Assembly (NCBI GenBank): GCA_002148405.1
Contig: MUGG01000052.1
Location: 1-40,204, forward strand
Direction: 5' to 3'
Length of the DNA stretch: 40,204 nucleotides
Source: Alkalinema sp. CACIAM 70d
Lineage (GTDB): Bacteria; Cyanobacteriota; Cyanobacteriia; Leptolyngbyales; Leptolyngbyaceae
Shown piece after piece: positions 17,291 through 26,876 of the stretch; within the stretch, counting starts at the first letter, position 1, and each line of letters starts with the position of its first letter. The position numbers and the translations under genes were made by a program. The notes under the pieces are model-generated. The model was not told where the DNA came from, ran no database searches, and was given only the letters and a program-made list of their open reading frames with translations.

Positions 17291-18733
17291 CTAGTGACCG
17301 CCCCCGGCACCCGCAGCCCGTTTAAAGGCATCATCCAACACTTCACAAAGGGTGGGATGGGTATGGACTGAGAAAGCAAGGTCGCGAACGGTCGTTCCCT
17401 GGGCCATGGCGTTGGCAGCTTCTTGGATTAAATCCGCCGCATGGAGACCAAAAATATGAACACCCAGAATTTCCCCGCTGTCTGGTCGGAAAATCACCTT
17501 GGCCAAACCTTCGGTTTCCCCCTCGGCGATCGCCTTAGCATTGCCCTTGAAGTAAGCCCGCACGGACTGCACTTCAAAGCCTTCATCTGCGCCCTTTTGC
17601 TTCGCTGCCGGTTCCGTCATACCTACAAAACTGACTTCAGGATGGGTAAAGGCAGCGGCAGGGATGGCATTGTAATTGACGGTGCGAGGCCGACCACAAA
17701 TGGTTTCCACGACCGCCATCCCCTGGGCCGAAGCGGTGTGGGCCAACATCATCTTGCCCGTGGCATCGCCGATCGCCCAAAGGTGGGGAATCGCCTGCCC
17801 ATCCTTGACCACTGCCAGGTGATCATCCACGGGAATAAAGCCAGGACGCTGTAGTTCAATGCCCAAATTTTCCAGCCCCATGTCCTTGGTGGCGGGCACG
17901 CGACCGGTGGCGATCAAGCAGGCATCGACTTCCAGAACTTCCACCACTTCTTTGGTTTTGGCATCCATCAGCTCGATCGTTACCGGCGAACCTGGCGTCA
18001 CACTCTTCGCAAAAACGCCCGTACGTGTTTCAATATCCCGTGCCTGTACCAACGTCCGCTGGGCCACCTTGGCAATATCGGGATCGAAGGTAGGCATCAA
18101 TTGATCCAAGCCTTCAATCAGGGTGATTTCACAGCCGAGGGCGGAATAAACATCCGCAAACTCCAAGCCAATGTAACCACTACCCACAATCGCGATCCAT
18201 GGGGGCAAGCTTTCCAGAGAAACCGCATGGTCACTGGTAAAGACGGTTTTACCATCCACCTCAGCCCCCGGCGGTGTGAAGGGTACGGATCCAGGAGCCA
18301 GGATAATATCCTTAGCAGTGACAAATTTTTCACCGTCAGCGCTAGTAATGCTGAGTTTTTGGGGATCTACGACCCGCGCCCACCCGTGGAAGACATCTAC
18401 CCCAAGGCGCTTAAGGCTGTTGGTCAACCCATCCCGTTGCTTAGTCACCACTGCATTGGCGTGATCGGCGATCGCTTGACGATCGAAGGCCACGCCTCCA
18501 ACCTGAATCCCCATCGCGCCTAAGTGGCCTGCATCCCGCAATTCCCGAACTTTTCCGGAGGCCGCCAGCAGCGCCTTGGAGGGAATGCAGCCTCGATTGA
18601 CACAGGTTCCGCCCATCTCAGCCGCTTCCACGATCGCGGTCTTTAGGCCGCAGGCCACCGCATGGAGCGCCGCACCATGACCTCCTACGCCCGCACCTAC
18701 AATGACCAAATCATAATCAAACGTCTGAGCCAC
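17291..18733 (-). CDS. lpdA: Dihydrolipoyl dehydrogenase (E3)
   Basis: 480 aa from the GTG at 18733, chosen because GGAGG lies five bases upstream. A TTG at 18745 would start inside that site. FAD-binding GAGVGG is at residues 13-18 and the redox disulfide is [13 protein letters not shown] (Cys44/Cys49). NAD-binding [12 protein letters not shown] is near 182, and [11 protein letters not shown] near the end supplies the His-Glu dyad. It reoxidises lipoyl groups of the pyruvate dehydrogenase and, where present, glycine cleavage complexes. It is on the same strand and directly upstream of trpC, with no visible terminator between. Confidence 0.96.
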   Translation of the reverse strand: MAQTFDYDLVIVGAGVGGHGAALHAVACGLKTAIVEAAEMGGTCVNRGCIPSKALLAASGKVRELRDAGHLGAMGIQVGGVAFDRQAIADHANAVVTKQRDGLTNSLKRLGVDVFHGWARVVDPQKLSITSADGEKFVTAKDIILAPGSVPFTPPGAEVDGKTVFTSDHAVSLESLPPWIAIVGSGYIGLEFADVYSALGCEITLIEGLDQLMPTFDPDIAKVAQRTLVQARDIETRTGVFAKSVTPGSPVTIELMDAKTKEVVEVLEVDACLIATGRVPATKDMGLENLGIELQRPGFIPVDDHLAVVKDGQAIPHLWAIGDATGKMMLAHTASAQGMAVVETICGRPRTVNYNAIPAAAFTHPEVSFVGMTEPAAKQKGADEGFEVQSVRAYFKGNAKAIAEGETEGLAKVIFRPDSGEILGVHIFGLHAADLIQEAANAMAQGTTVRDLAFSVHTHPTLCEVLDDAFKRAAGAGGGH

Positions 18734-18863
18734 ACTTCCCTCCAAAATTACCTGCCCAATGAACTAGATCCTGGCATTTCTTAAAATTTTTGCCAGTTTT
18801 CACCCTTGGCAAAATGCCATAGGCCGATAAACTGATTCTCAACAACGATCGAATCCGTTTCAG

Positions 18864-18885
18864 CATTCAGGGTTTTCTCTGAATG
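18864..18885. promoter_or_regulatory. Inverted repeat in the lpdA / 19164 divergent promoter region
   Basis: CATTCAG and CTGAATG are separated by 8 bases in the 430-base gap between divergent genes. The size suits a dimeric repressor site or a small RNA hairpin. No specific regulator can be named. The rest of the gap holds nothing else I can support. Confidence 0.3.
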
Positions 18886-19163
18886 TCATAACAAAATGCT
18901 TCGATCGTCCCGACTGAGCTATCTCACTAGCGTATCAGCATATAGACGCAGATTGACGCGAGGTCAATCTGAGGTTGTGAAACCCTTAGCAAAATTTGGG
19001 CATTCTAGGTTTTGTAGTGATGGTAAGTTAGCCATGACTAGGAAACTCAGCCGAGCAACCATACAGGCATTCGCCACTCATTCCATCAACAAACCGCTGA
19101 AGTCAAACCGCTGAAGTCGTTGGTCGTTGAGGGACGCTGTTCTCGATTTTGGAGCCAAGCATC

Positions 19164-19427
19164 ATGGGTCAACATCAAAAACATCTGCGCCGTGCTGCTG
19201 CTCAAGCATTTATGAACTCGTTAAATCAGCTTGAGCAAACCCTTTGCAGTGAAGAACCCGGCCCTCAAGTTCTGTCTCAACCCATCCGCCCGTCCGTAGA
19301 TGCTGCCATTACGCCCGCAGAACTGGACGAGGCTGTCGCCGATATCGAGCAATTTATGCAGTGCCAGGACGATTGGCCCCATTCTGAAAGGCCCGTTTCC
19401 TCTACCCCGCGACCGGAGGCCTCTTGA
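19164..19427 (+). CDS. Small hypothetical protein, 87 aa
   Basis: Starts at the ATG at 19164 (MGQHQKHLRRAAAQAF), with a TTG five codons upstream as an alternative. The first half is helical and amphipathic, the middle Pro-rich, and TPAELDEAVADIEQFMQ forms a second helix before a disordered tail. No family is recognised. It converges on the TrmH gene with a 38-base gap. Confidence 0.5.
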   Translation: MGQHQKHLRRAAAQAFMNSLNQLEQTLCSEEPGPQVLSQPIRPSVDAAITPAELDEAVADIEQFMQCQDDWPHSERPVSSTPRPEAS

Positions 19428-19465
19428 TAGGAGAATGGTCACTTTACCGCCAGCCTATTGGATCC

Positions 19466-20248
19466 TTAAGGAAGTGCCTGGCGCTGGCGTTGAGCTTCGT
19501 AGAGAACTAGGGCTGCCGCGATCGCTACATTGAGAGATTCAACTCCTGGCGCAAGGGGAATCCGAACAGGAAGGGTTGCTAAGTCAGCCAATTCCGCTGA
19601 AAGACCCGCTCCTTCATTCCCCATTAACACCAAGGTCGGCTGACTAAAATCCACATCCCAGTAACTCTTTTGTGCCGTAGGAAGGGTAGCCACCAGTTGA
19701 AATCCCCGATCTCGGTAGGATTGTAAGAGCTCTGGTAACTGAGGTGCTACCTGCATGGGTAGCCGAAACCACTGTCCCGCTGAGGCGCGTAATACCTTGG
19801 GGTTCTCTAAATCCACACTACTGCCGCCAACCAGCAACCCCTCCGTTCCCGCAGCGGCGGCTGTCCGAATCATCGTGCCAAGATTCCCTGGATCCTGAAT
19901 AGATTCCAGAACCAAGCCTAAACTGTGAATTTCGATCGCCTGGGTATGCAGCCGGGGCATAGTGGCCACCACCCCATCCGGTTCCACCGTGGTCGCGATC
20001 GCCTTCAAAACCTCAGGACTCACCTGTTCTAGGCGCTGGGCAGTCCCCATCACCCAGGCAAAGAGATCGGGATAGCGGTTTTGCCAGTCCTCCGTACAAC
20101 AAACCACATCCAACGGCTGCTTGGTTGCTTTAGCTTCTTGAAGTAAATGGGTTCCTTCCAACAGAAATACGCCCTGGCCCACCCGTTCCTTGGCACGCTG
20201 CAACTTACGCAACTGCTTGACCAAAGGATTTTGTAGACTGGTGAGCAT
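19466..20248 (-). CDS. TrmH/SpoU family RNA 2-prime-O-methyltransferase
   Basis: 260 aa from the ATG at 20248, giving MLTSLQNPLVKQLRKLQR, the usual start of this family. The 20278 start adds a hydrophobic lead unlike it. SPOUT motifs are all present: LVLESIQDPGNLGTMIRTA (motif 1 with Asn and Arg), LVLMGNEGAGLS (motif 2) and IPLAPGVESLNVAIAAALVLYE (motif 3), plus an N-terminal substrate-binding domain with LLEGTHLLQEA. It methylates a ribose in rRNA or tRNA, and the target cannot be read from sequence. Confidence 0.92.
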   Translation of the reverse strand: MLTSLQNPLVKQLRKLQRAKERVGQGVFLLEGTHLLQEAKATKQPLDVVCCTEDWQNRYPDLFAWVMGTAQRLEQVSPEVLKAIATTVEPDGVVATMPRLHTQAIEIHSLGLVLESIQDPGNLGTMIRTAAAAGTEGLLVGGSSVDLENPKVLRASAGQWFRLPMQVAPQLPELLQSYRDRGFQLVATLPTAQKSYWDVDFSQPTLVLMGNEGAGLSAELADLATLPVRIPLAPGVESLNVAIAAALVLYEAQRQRQALP

Positions 20249-20585
20249 AGCGATCGAAGCTCCTAGCAAGACTAACAAGACATCATTAAGCTCAAGACAT
20301 GAGCTATGGCCTCAATGACCTATGAAACCGATTGAAACCGATAGATCCAGTCAACGATAGATCCAGTTAACGCCCCGGAACAGGCAGCCTCACAATCTAG
20401 GAAACACTAGCAAACAAAAGACTGAGGCGTGATGAAGATCCCTTATATTGCTTTAGGCGAAAGAATCAACTCTAGACTCACTAGGATCAGTCAGGAAGTA
20501 GCCAGTTCAGTGATTAGCCAATTCAAGTTGACGTTCTAAGTACTATTAAAAACTTAAATCTCTATTCATTCACAAAATTTCTACT

Positions 20586-20615
20586 AAAAAAGCTACTCGC
20601 TAGATTTGAGTAGCT
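20586..20615 (-). terminator. Terminator of tRNA-Leu(CAG)
   Basis: AGCTACTC and GAGTAGCT form an 8-bp stem. On the minus strand it is followed by six Ts, 23 bases after the tRNA. Confidence 0.85.
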
Positions 20616-20637
20616 CTTGGGTAAACTTGATTTTAAT

Positions 20638-20720
20638 GCGGAACCCGGGACTTGAACCCGGAAGTCCTTGCGAACACTAGAACCTGAATCTAGCGCGTCT
20701 ACCAATTCCGCCAGTTCCGC
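20638..20720 (-). tRNA. tRNA-Leu (CAG)
   Basis: 83 nt on the minus strand, with acceptor stem GCGGAAC/GTTCCGC, D-arm TGGTAGACGC, anticodon stem CTAGA/TCTAG with loop TTCAGGT (anticodon CAG), long variable arm and T-arm GGGTTCAAGTCCC. It is a class II tRNA of normal Leu shape, and CCA is not encoded. Confidence 0.95.
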
Positions 20721-20732
20721 TTGTTAAGTTAG

Positions 20733-20750
20733 GAGAGTGATTTGCGTCAC
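20733..20750. promoter_or_regulatory. Inverted repeat between promoter and tRNA-Leu(CAG)
   Basis: GAGTGA, six bases, TCACTC. It lies in the leader of the tRNA transcript, so it could be a processing or protein site. Confidence 0.3.
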
Positions 20751-20764
20751 TCACAATGTTCTTT

Positions 20765-20793
20765 ATTCTTACGAAAAATCCCTAATTTGTCAA
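20765..20793 (-). promoter_or_regulatory. Promoter of tRNA-Leu(CAG)
   Basis: A consensus -35 TTGACA (minus strand) is followed 17 bases on by AAGAAT, a weak -10, about 45 bases before the tRNA. Confidence 0.55.
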
Positions 20794-20870
20794 GCCCGAT
20801 CGCGGAAATACTTTTGAGTTGTATCCGGACTGCTTTATCCTCATCAGAAAAGCACTGTAGCTATATAGGC

Positions 20871-20898
20871 TGGACATAAAAAAACTTTCAGGTAGAAT
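20871..20898 (+). promoter_or_regulatory. Candidate murA promoter
   Basis: TGGACA (one mismatch to TTGACA), 16 bases, TAGAAT. The ATG at 20926 follows 27 bases later. Confidence 0.5.
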
Positions 20899-20925
20899 CG
20901 GAACCAACTTTACAAGTTTTTAGAA

Positions 20926-22311
20926 ATGTTAACCCAGGAGGGTAGTCCCATTACTGTGGCATCTCGTCTATCCCAATCTTCCACCCATTCCAAAACAAGC
21001 CAAGCGGTGCTTGAAGTGGTTGGTGGTCAGTCACTCAGCGGTCATGTGACAATTAGCGGGGCAAAAAACTCTGCCCTAGTTCTCATGGCAGGAACCCTAC
21101 TTTGTTCGGAATCCTGTCGTCTACGCAACGTTCCTTCTCTTCTGGATGTCACTCGAATGAGTGAAATCTTGGCAGCCTTAGGCGTAAAGGTGAACCGAGA
21201 TGCGGATGGGGTTGAATTTGATGCATCGAATCTGACTAGCGCAGAAGCCCCCTATGAACTCGTCAGCAAGATGCGGGCTAGCTTTTTCATCATGGGGTCT
21301 TTGCTGACTCGTATGGGCACTGCGCGGATTCCTTTACCCGGTGGTTGCTCGATCGGAGATCGGCCTGTAGATTTGCATGTACGCGGTCTCCAAGCCCTGG
21401 GAGCCGAGGTGCACATTGAGCATGGGGTAGTGCATGCCTACGTCAAGAATGGACGGCGTCTGAAGGGCGCTCGGGTCTATCTCGACTTTCCCAGCGTGGG
21501 AGCCACTGAAAACATCATGATGGCAGCGACCCTGGCCGAGGGGGAAACCATCATTGAAAACGCAGCCCAAGAGCCAGAAATTGTTGATTTAGCAAATTTC
21601 TGCAATGCCATGGGGGCCAAAATTGTTGGAGCAGGCACTAAACGCATAGTGGTCGAAGGGGTGGAAAAAATGCACGGGGCCGACTACTCCGTAATCCCCG
21701 ATCGGATTGAAGCCTCAACCTTCATCTTGGCTGGCGCAATCACCCGATCGGACATTCTGGTGGGGCCGATCGTGCCGGATCATCTCACGCCCGTTTTAGC
21801 GAAACTGCGAGAAATTGGCATTGGGTACACCATGGAAACCCCCACCTACCTGCGGGTACACCCCACTGCAACCTATCGCGGCACCGATATCGAGACGCTG
21901 CCCCACCCTGGGTTCCCGACAGACGTGCAAGCGCCGTTTATGTCGCTGCTCACTCTGGCAGATGGAAACAGCGTCATTACTGAGACGCTGTTTGAAAATC
22001 GTCTACAACATGTGGCGGAACTGAACCGCATGGGGGCAGATATCCGCGTTAAAGGCAATATTGCGATCGTTCGTGGGGTACCGATGCTCTCTGGCGCACC
22101 CGTCATGGCAACAGATCTACGCGCTTCTGCTGCGTTGGTCATTGCTGGGCTAGCCGCAGAAGGCAAAACTACCATTCACGGACTACATCACTTGGATCGC
22201 GGCTACGATCGCCTAGAAGAGAAGTTCCAGAAATTGGGTGCCAACCTAGTTCGTGCTTACGTACCGGAGGAACTGCAAACCGGTGAGCCAGCAGCAGATC
22301 CCCAGGCATAA
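20926..22311 (+). CDS. murA: UDP-N-acetylglucosamine 1-carboxyvinyltransferase
   Basis: 461 aa, with a ~25-residue variable N-terminus. It catalyses the first committed step of peptidoglycan synthesis, adding enolpyruvate from PEP to UDP-GlcNAc. Signatures are [21 protein letters not shown] near residue 40 and [16 protein letters not shown], with the catalytic Cys at 141, so the enzyme is of the fosfomycin-sensitive Cys type rather than the Cys-to-Asp form. [15 protein letters not shown] and [15 protein letters not shown] lie near the C-terminus. It appears to be a single gene. Confidence 0.97.
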   Translation: MLTQEGSPITVASRLSQSSTHSKTSQAVLEVVGGQSLSGHVTISGAKNSALVLMAGTLLCSESCRLRNVPSLLDVTRMSEILAALGVKVNRDADGVEFDASNLTSAEAPYELVSKMRASFFIMGSLLTRMGTARIPLPGGCSIGDRPVDLHVRGLQALGAEVHIEHGVVHAYVKNGRRLKGARVYLDFPSVGATENIMMAATLAEGETIIENAAQEPEIVDLANFCNAMGAKIVGAGTKRIVVEGVEKMHGADYSVIPDRIEASTFILAGAITRSDILVGPIVPDHLTPVLAKLREIGIGYTMETPTYLRVHPTATYRGTDIETLPHPGFPTDVQAPFMSLLTLADGNSVITETLFENRLQHVAELNRMGADIRVKGNIAIVRGVPMLSGAPVMATDLRASAALVIAGLAAEGKTTIHGLHHLDRGYDRLEEKFQKLGANLVRAYVPEELQTGEPAADPQA

Positions 22312-22317
22312 GTTAAT

Positions 22318-22347
22318 GCCAAGATCTCGCCAAGATCTCGCCAAGAG
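22318..22347. repeat. 11-bp tandem repeat after murA
   Basis: GCCAAGATCTC is present 2.7 times in a row. Further tandem pairs follow in the same 595-base gap: AGAGGAGTCATT x2 near 22395, CACxCGTCTAAAC x2 near 22582, and an imperfect CAGATTATTG(T/C)TATCTCTAC pair plus a partial third near 22750-22815. No gene or clear terminator is seen in the gap. Confidence 0.75.
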
Positions 22348-22906
22348 GGGTCGTTTGAAGCGCCGATCGCTCACCTGATCACTAACCCACGGGGCAGAGG
22401 AGTCATTAGAGGAGTCATTGTAGGATCTAGGCTCTTCCGCCTGATTTTTGGGGTACCTTCAACTTCCAATTAGCATTGACTGAATGTCCCGAGTGTTCCA
22501 TTCATCCGCTCTTTTTTTGTGCTCTCTAACGCCATTTCCCCACAGTCAAGTTTGATTTCCGCTTCCCTGGTCTGTAAGTTCACGCGTCTAAACTCACACG
22601 TCTAAACCCCTTTGTTTGCACGCTGGAATGAGACTAGCCAAGATAGAACTGAAAAGAATCGAAAGATCAGGCAAGACTGTGGGAAATTGTGCAATCCAGC
22701 AGAATTGACTACATTTTCCTCAGATTGCTAGCCCTATAGTTGCTTGCTATCCCAGATTATTGTTATCTCTACCCAGATTATTGCTATCTCTACATAGTTA
22801 TCTCTACATTGTCCAAAACCCAGAATCTCCGTAATGATCTAGGCTAGGTTTACAGCATTCACGATCGCGCTTGTTTTAACTGGGTCGCTGTTACAGGGGA
22901 AGTTTG

Positions 22907-23788
22907 ATGTTGTCTAACCAGAAGTTATCTAACAAAAAAACGTTACGCGGTCTCAAAGCCCACCAGTTTCGCCATCCTCTCGATTTAGAAGCTACAAATC
23001 AGCTGAAGCAGTTACTGGGAATGGACGTTATGGTGCGAACGTTGTTAGGCGACGTCGCAGAACAATTTTTCTACATGGAAAATCTAGCCTCCAGCATTCA
23101 GGTCAGTGCAGTGCAGTTGCCGGAGTTCCATCAGCTTTTACTAGAAGCTTGTCAGATTTTGGATTTGGAGCCCCCTCAGTTCTATGTGCGTCAGCATCCA
23201 GTCCCCAATGCCTACACCATGGCCATGCGGGGCAAGCAGCCTTTTATCGTAGTGCACACGGCCTTGCTGGAGCTATTAACCCCCCAAGAAGTGCAGGCAG
23301 TATTAGCTCACGAATTAGGGCACTTGAAATGTGAGCATGGAGTGTATTTAACTTTAGCCAATCTTTTAGTTTTGGCGGCAAGTCAACTGCCTTCCTGGGG
23401 CACTGTGATTGCCCAAAGTCTGCAAGCCCAAATCTTGCATTGGGTCCGCTGTGCTGAATTTACCTGCGATCGAGCAGCTTTATTGGCAACTCAGGATCCA
23501 ACTGTCATGATGTCGGTTTTGATGAAATTGACAGGGGGCTCCCCTTCCCTGGTAAACCAACTTAATTTAGATGCCTTTATTGCCCAAGCCAGGGATTACG
23601 ACAAGGCCAGTCAAACCCCATTGGGTCAAATGCTACGGGAACTACAAACTAGCCAACTTACCCATCCACTACCAGTCCTGCGGGCGCGGGAAGTCGATCG
23701 CTGGGGCAACAGTGTGGAATATCAAACCTTGTTACAGCAGTCCTCAGGCACAACGAATGATCCCAAGGGCGGTTGGCGAAATTGGTAA
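22907..23788 (+). CDS. M48 family metallopeptidase
   Basis: 293 aa from the ATG at 22907. The zinc site HELGH is at residues 135-139, and the C-terminal AEFTCDRAALLA carries the third ligand Glu and the usual Asp. The N-terminus has no clear membrane segment, and LANLLVLAASQLPSW after the zinc site is moderately hydrophobic. It resembles the short cyanobacterial and plant M48 peptidases related to HtpX/Ste24. The substrate is unknown. It is followed by tRNA-Leu(CAA) on the same strand, which has its own promoter. Confidence 0.9.
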   Translation: MLSNQKLSNKKTLRGLKAHQFRHPLDLEATNQLKQLLGMDVMVRTLLGDVAEQFFYMENLASSIQVSAVQLPEFHQLLLEACQILDLEPPQFYVRQHPVPNAYTMAMRGKQPFIVVHTALLELLTPQEVQAVLAHELGHLKCEHGVYLTLANLLVLAASQLPSWGTVIAQSLQAQILHWVRCAEFTCDRAALLATQDPTVMMSVLMKLTGGSPSLVNQLNLDAFIAQARDYDKASQTPLGQMLRELQTSQLTHPLPVLRAREVDRWGNSVEYQTLLQQSSGTTNDPKGGWRNW

Positions 23789-23833
23789 ATTCTTAGTCAA
23801 TAATTCTCAGCCAGTCAATTTTGTAGTCAGTGG

Positions 23834-23862
23834 TTGCTTCTGTCAAAAGCTTAGGGTATAGT
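23834..23862 (+). promoter_or_regulatory. Promoter of tRNA-Leu(CAA)
   Basis: TTGCTT, exactly 17 bases, TATAGT, with the tRNA 5-prime end 15 bases after the -10. Confidence 0.65.
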
Positions 23863-23877
23863 AATAGAACGCAACTC

Positions 23878-23960
23878 GGGCGAGTGGCGAAATGGTAGAC
23901 GCAGCAGACTCAAAATCTGCCGCCCGCAAAGGCATGAGAGTTCGAGTCTCTCCTCGCCCA
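23878..23960 (+). tRNA. tRNA-Leu (CAA)
   Basis: 83 nt with acceptor stem GGGCGAG/CTCGCCC, D-arm TGGTAGACGC, anticodon stem GCAGA/TCTGC with loop CTCAAAA (anticodon CAA), long variable arm and T-arm GAGTTCGAGTCTC. No group I intron is present, and CCA is not encoded. Confidence 0.95.
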
Positions 23961-24179
23961 TATTTTCAAATGATCTCTAGGCAACGCGATTCAGTTGCTT
24001 CTGAAGTCAAAATTTCTTCTGTTGTATGTAACGAGCGCTTCCAGTTGAGCTGAGAGCACGTCAAGTCATGGGATCACGCCAAATCAATCGTGGGAACCGA
24101 CCTGCATAGGTTCAAAAATAAACTAGACAATCTCTGTAGTATGCTGGTAGTATATGAATACAGTAATGGCAGGTAAGCT

Positions 24180-24347
24180 ATGAGACTCAAACGATGGGAA
24201 TCCCCCCGCCGAGAAGGAAGAAATGACAAAGGAAAACGCAGTTCTGCTAGACAGCGTCAAATTAAAAAGCAAACCCAAATGCTCCGCAAGAAGCTGAAGG
24301 GTCACGAAGGAGAGGTCAGTAGCCTCTCTTTTTTATTAGCAAGTTGA
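24180..24347 (+). CDS. Possible 55-aa very basic protein
   Basis: Starts MRLKRWESPRREGRNDKGKR and continues SSARQRQIKKQTQMLRKKLKGHEG. About 40% of the first 45 residues are Lys or Arg, similar in style to small ribosome-linked proteins. The last codons run through the hairpin at 24307-24334, so the natural end may be shorter, or the transcript may be a small RNA with this frame fortuitous. No strong ribosome binding site is visible. Confidence 0.35.
   Translation: MRLKRWESPRREGRNDKGKRSSARQRQIKKQTQMLRKKLKGHEGEVSSLSFLLAS
24307..24334 (+). terminator. Rho-independent terminator
   Basis: GAGAGG and CCTCTC with a 7-base loop, extended by A-T pairs and followed by six Ts. It overlaps the 3-prime end of the open frame at 24180-24347. 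Confidence 0.7.
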
Positions 24348-24373
24348 GCTTATTTAGCAAATTGAGCTTATTT
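24338..24373. repeat. 18-bp tandem duplication
   Basis: AGCAAGTTGAGCTTATTT followed by the same sequence with one base changed. The remaining gap to apcC holds the terminator of that gene and nothing else I can support. Confidence 0.85.
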
Positions 24374-24547
24374 ATTTATAAGCTTATTTAAAAGTCGATA
24401 CCAACTTGCGCCGGAGCATTGGGATCTCTGATGGACAGAGATAGCTCAATCCTGAATCATTTAAAGCACGTCCCTGAATCCGGTAGCATACACTCAACCT
24501 CAAAATTCAAGGCAATCAAAAAAATTAGCGCAACAAAAATAATTAAT

Positions 24548-24572
24548 AAAAAAGGAGGCTACAGCAGCCTCC
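24548..24572 (-). terminator. Terminator of the apc operon
   Basis: GGAGGCT and AGCCTCC form a 7-bp stem. On the minus strand it is followed by TTTTTT, 69 bases after the apcC stop. Confidence 0.9.
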
Positions 24573-24640
24573 AACAGTCTTGATACTCAGAGCCACCCCT
24601 CACAAATGAGTTACCAATGTAGTTGTGGCATAGAGCATTA

Positions 24641-24844
24641 TTACGCTAGTCCAGTGTTGGTTCCGGGCTTTCCGGTGGAAAGTTCAACTTTCACAATTTT
24701 GCCGCCCATTTTTTGGATGCGTTGCTGCTCCTTAAACCAGTTCTCGTAGGGAACCAACTTGGTAAAGAAGGTATTTTGCAATTCCCGCTGGGTGCGAATG
24801 CGCGTTTGGCTAGGAACGCAAGCGGTAACCTTGAACATTCTCAT
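24641..24844 (-). CDS. apcC: Phycobilisome 7.8-kDa core linker ApcC
   Basis: 67 aa, the standard size. MRMFKVTACVPSQTRIRTQRELQNTFFTKLVPYENWF and GGKIVKVELSTGKPGTNTGL match the CpcD-type linker fold that caps allophycocyanin trimers in the phycobilisome core. It is the third gene of apcA-apcB-apcC. The 366-base gap to apcB is unusually long for an operon, so apcC may also have its own promoter there. Confidence 0.97.
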   Translation of the reverse strand: MRMFKVTACVPSQTRIRTQRELQNTFFTKLVPYENWFKEQQRIQKMGGKIVKVELSTGKPGTNTGLA

Positions 24845-25210
24845 GGATTTATCTCTCCTAATGCCAACCTAAGCAAGCCTAGATCTAAAATGTTGTGCCC
24901 CAGACTCGTCACTGTCAATAGGGCAAATTTATGCAATTTCTCAAAACGCAAGCGCTTACGGTCAATAGCCCAGGAAGCGATCGCGCAACTTCTCCAAAGG
25001 AGATTGCAAAATTCAAGACATTACTTTCCTAGATGCTAAGAAGCCAAGAACCAGACTTAGATCGCTAAAACCAGAATATAACCAGCCTTCGACGAGCTAA
25101 ACCTGACTCCTGGCTCCTAGGAAAGCTATAGGATGATCAGATCTGAGCAAAGTAAACTTCTAAGCCCACAACTGATTAACCTATCAACCTTGTACCGTTT
25201 ATTAACGGAA
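24845..25210 (-). other. Long apcB-apcC spacer
   Basis: No gene is seen. Just after apcB there is a small CCGTT/AACGG hairpin near 25194-25207. Nearer apcC are GTCAATAGGGC and GGTCAATAGCCC, inverted at their ends, plus an AAGCGCTT palindrome. These could set the apcC-to-apcAB ratio by partial termination or processing. Confidence 0.3.
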
Positions 25211-25696
25211 CTAGCTCAAGCCAGAGCTGATGTAGTCGAAGTAAACGCCCATTTCCTTACCAGCGTCAGCGCCAACCAAGGAAGCGGTCACTTCTTTCAT
25301 TGCTTGGATAGCACCGACGGTAGAACCAACGGGAACGCCCAAGGAGTTGTAGGTTTCTTTCAAGCCGTTCAGAACGCGCTCATCCAAGATGGAGGGGTCG
25401 CCAGCCAGCATTGCGTAGGTTGCATAGCGCAGGTAGTAGTCCAAGTCGCGGATGCAAGCTGCATAACGACGGCAGGTGTACATGTTGCCACCGGGACGGG
25501 TGGTGTCAGAGTACAGCAGAGACTTAGCAACTGCTTCTTTGACGATCGCAGCAGCATTAGCAGAGATGGTGCTAGCAGCCCGAACGCGCAGTTCGCCAGT
25601 TGCGAAGTAGCCTTTCAGCTTGTCCAGAGCGGAGGAATCCAGGTATTTACCCTGAACGTCAGAAGAATTAATAACAGCGGTAATTGCGTCTTGCAT
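25211..25696 (-). CDS. apcB: Allophycocyanin beta subunit
   Basis: 161 aa, the full length. Cys81 in [19 protein letters not shown] binds phycocyanobilin, and Asn71 (RPGGNMYT) is the residue that is methylated in beta subunits. With ApcA it forms the (alpha-beta)3 trimers of the phycobilisome core, which pass excitation to the terminal emitters. It lies 74 bases after apcA in the same direction. Confidence 0.98.
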   Translation of the reverse strand: MQDAITAVINSSDVQGKYLDSSALDKLKGYFATGELRVRAASTISANAAAIVKEAVAKSLLYSDTTRPGGNMYTCRRYAACIRDLDYYLRYATYAMLAGDPSILDERVLNGLKETYNSLGVPVGSTVGAIQAMKEVTASLVGADAGKEMGVYFDYISSGLS

Positions 25697-25770
25697 GATT
25701 CTAAGTTCCTTACAATCGGGTTGTACGAAATATGTGGAATGGCAGAAATTCTCGAACAGAATTCGAAGAA

Positions 25771-26256
25771 CTAGCTCATTGCACCGATTACGTAGTCGAA
25801 GTATGCGCCAGCTTCAGCAGCATCTTCACCAGACAGCAGGGAAGTAGCAACGCTCTTCATACCACGAACGCCTTCCACCACTGCATCAATGGGGGTACCC
25901 AAAGATTTGTACATTTCCTTAGCACCCACGATACCGATTTCTTCGATCGGGGTAACGTCGCCGGAAACTACACCGTAGGTCACGAGACGCAGATAGTAAT
26001 CAAGGTCACGAAGGCAGGTAGCGGTCATTTCTTCGCCGTATGCGTTTCCACCAGGAGAAACGACATCAGGACGCTTTTGGAACAGTGAATCACCTGCTTG
26101 CTTCACGATGCGCTCACGAGCACCGGTCAGGGTTTCAGCAATCCGCAGGCGGCTTGCGCCAGAAGCAACGAAGCTCTTGATGCGATCCAGCTCACCAGGG
26201 CTGAGGTAACGAGCCTCAGCATCTGCATTCACGATAGACTTCGTGACAATACTCAT
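25771..26256 (-). CDS. apcA: Allophycocyanin alpha subunit
   Basis: 161 aa from the ATG at 26256, preceded by GGAGGAA. A 20-residue upstream extension is not coding-like. Cys81 in [19 protein letters not shown] is the phycocyanobilin site. First gene of the apcA-apcB-apcC cluster; apcE, often just upstream, is absent here and ileS lies divergent instead. Confidence 0.98.
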   Translation of the reverse strand: MSIVTKSIVNADAEARYLSPGELDRIKSFVASGASRLRIAETLTGARERIVKQAGDSLFQKRPDVVSPGGNAYGEEMTATCLRDLDYYLRLVTYGVVSGDVTPIEEIGIVGAKEMYKSLGTPIDAVVEGVRGMKSVATSLLSGEDAAEAGAYFDYVIGAMS

Positions 26257-26876
26257 GGATGGATTCCTCCAAAAGATCTGTAACCAAAAATTTTGTCTAA
26301 AAAAGGAGTTCCCCAAATGGCTCCCAAGGCTGGGCGAGTACAGGATCTGACATCATGCCTGAAGCGCCCATCTGGCAACCCTTGGCTCTATCAGTTTCTG
26401 GACTAGCGACCTTCCAGAACCAATTTTGCGGCATGACGCGGTTCACTCCCTTGAGTCTGAAACATTTTGTAATATTGCTACTCAGATTTGTAAAACTCTT
26501 GCCTGATTTACCATGTGGCGTTTTCTGTCAAGAGGTTTATCGGGATTTGTTAACTATTATTGACATCGAACCCAGGATCCAAATTCTAAATTTCCTTCTT
26601 ATGGATTCCATCGGGCTAACGTCATTGAAAAGCACCCGGCTCGTTTGGGAAATACCAGTCAGAACCCTTAGCTTGCCAAACTAGCTGCCCGCACAAGTCT
26701 CCCAATCCCTTGCGACAACCCCCACCAGTTGTCAATAATGTCTAAACTGTGGGAGTATCAAGACTTTTGTATCTGCGATCGCTGGAGCTTGCTAAGGGAT
26801 TCGGCATCTTCTGCCAATTCCTGTCTCTCCGGTACCTATACACCCCGCTCACGCCACTCTTACATTTCTTGGAATC
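26257..26876 (-). promoter_or_regulatory. Divergent regulatory region between apcA and ileS
   Basis: 620 bases with no gene I can support. On the minus strand TTGACA is seen at 26526-26531 with a weak TAAATC 15 bases on, about 250 bases before apcA. A long untranslated leader is normal for apc operons. On the plus strand a run of A/T just before 26877 is the ileS leader. A HIP1 site lies at ~26776. Confidence 0.4.

Noticed and set aside
26355..26684. 109-codon open frame in the apcA-ileS gap
   Set aside because: No ribosome binding site and no recognisable motif. The region is the expected long apc leader.
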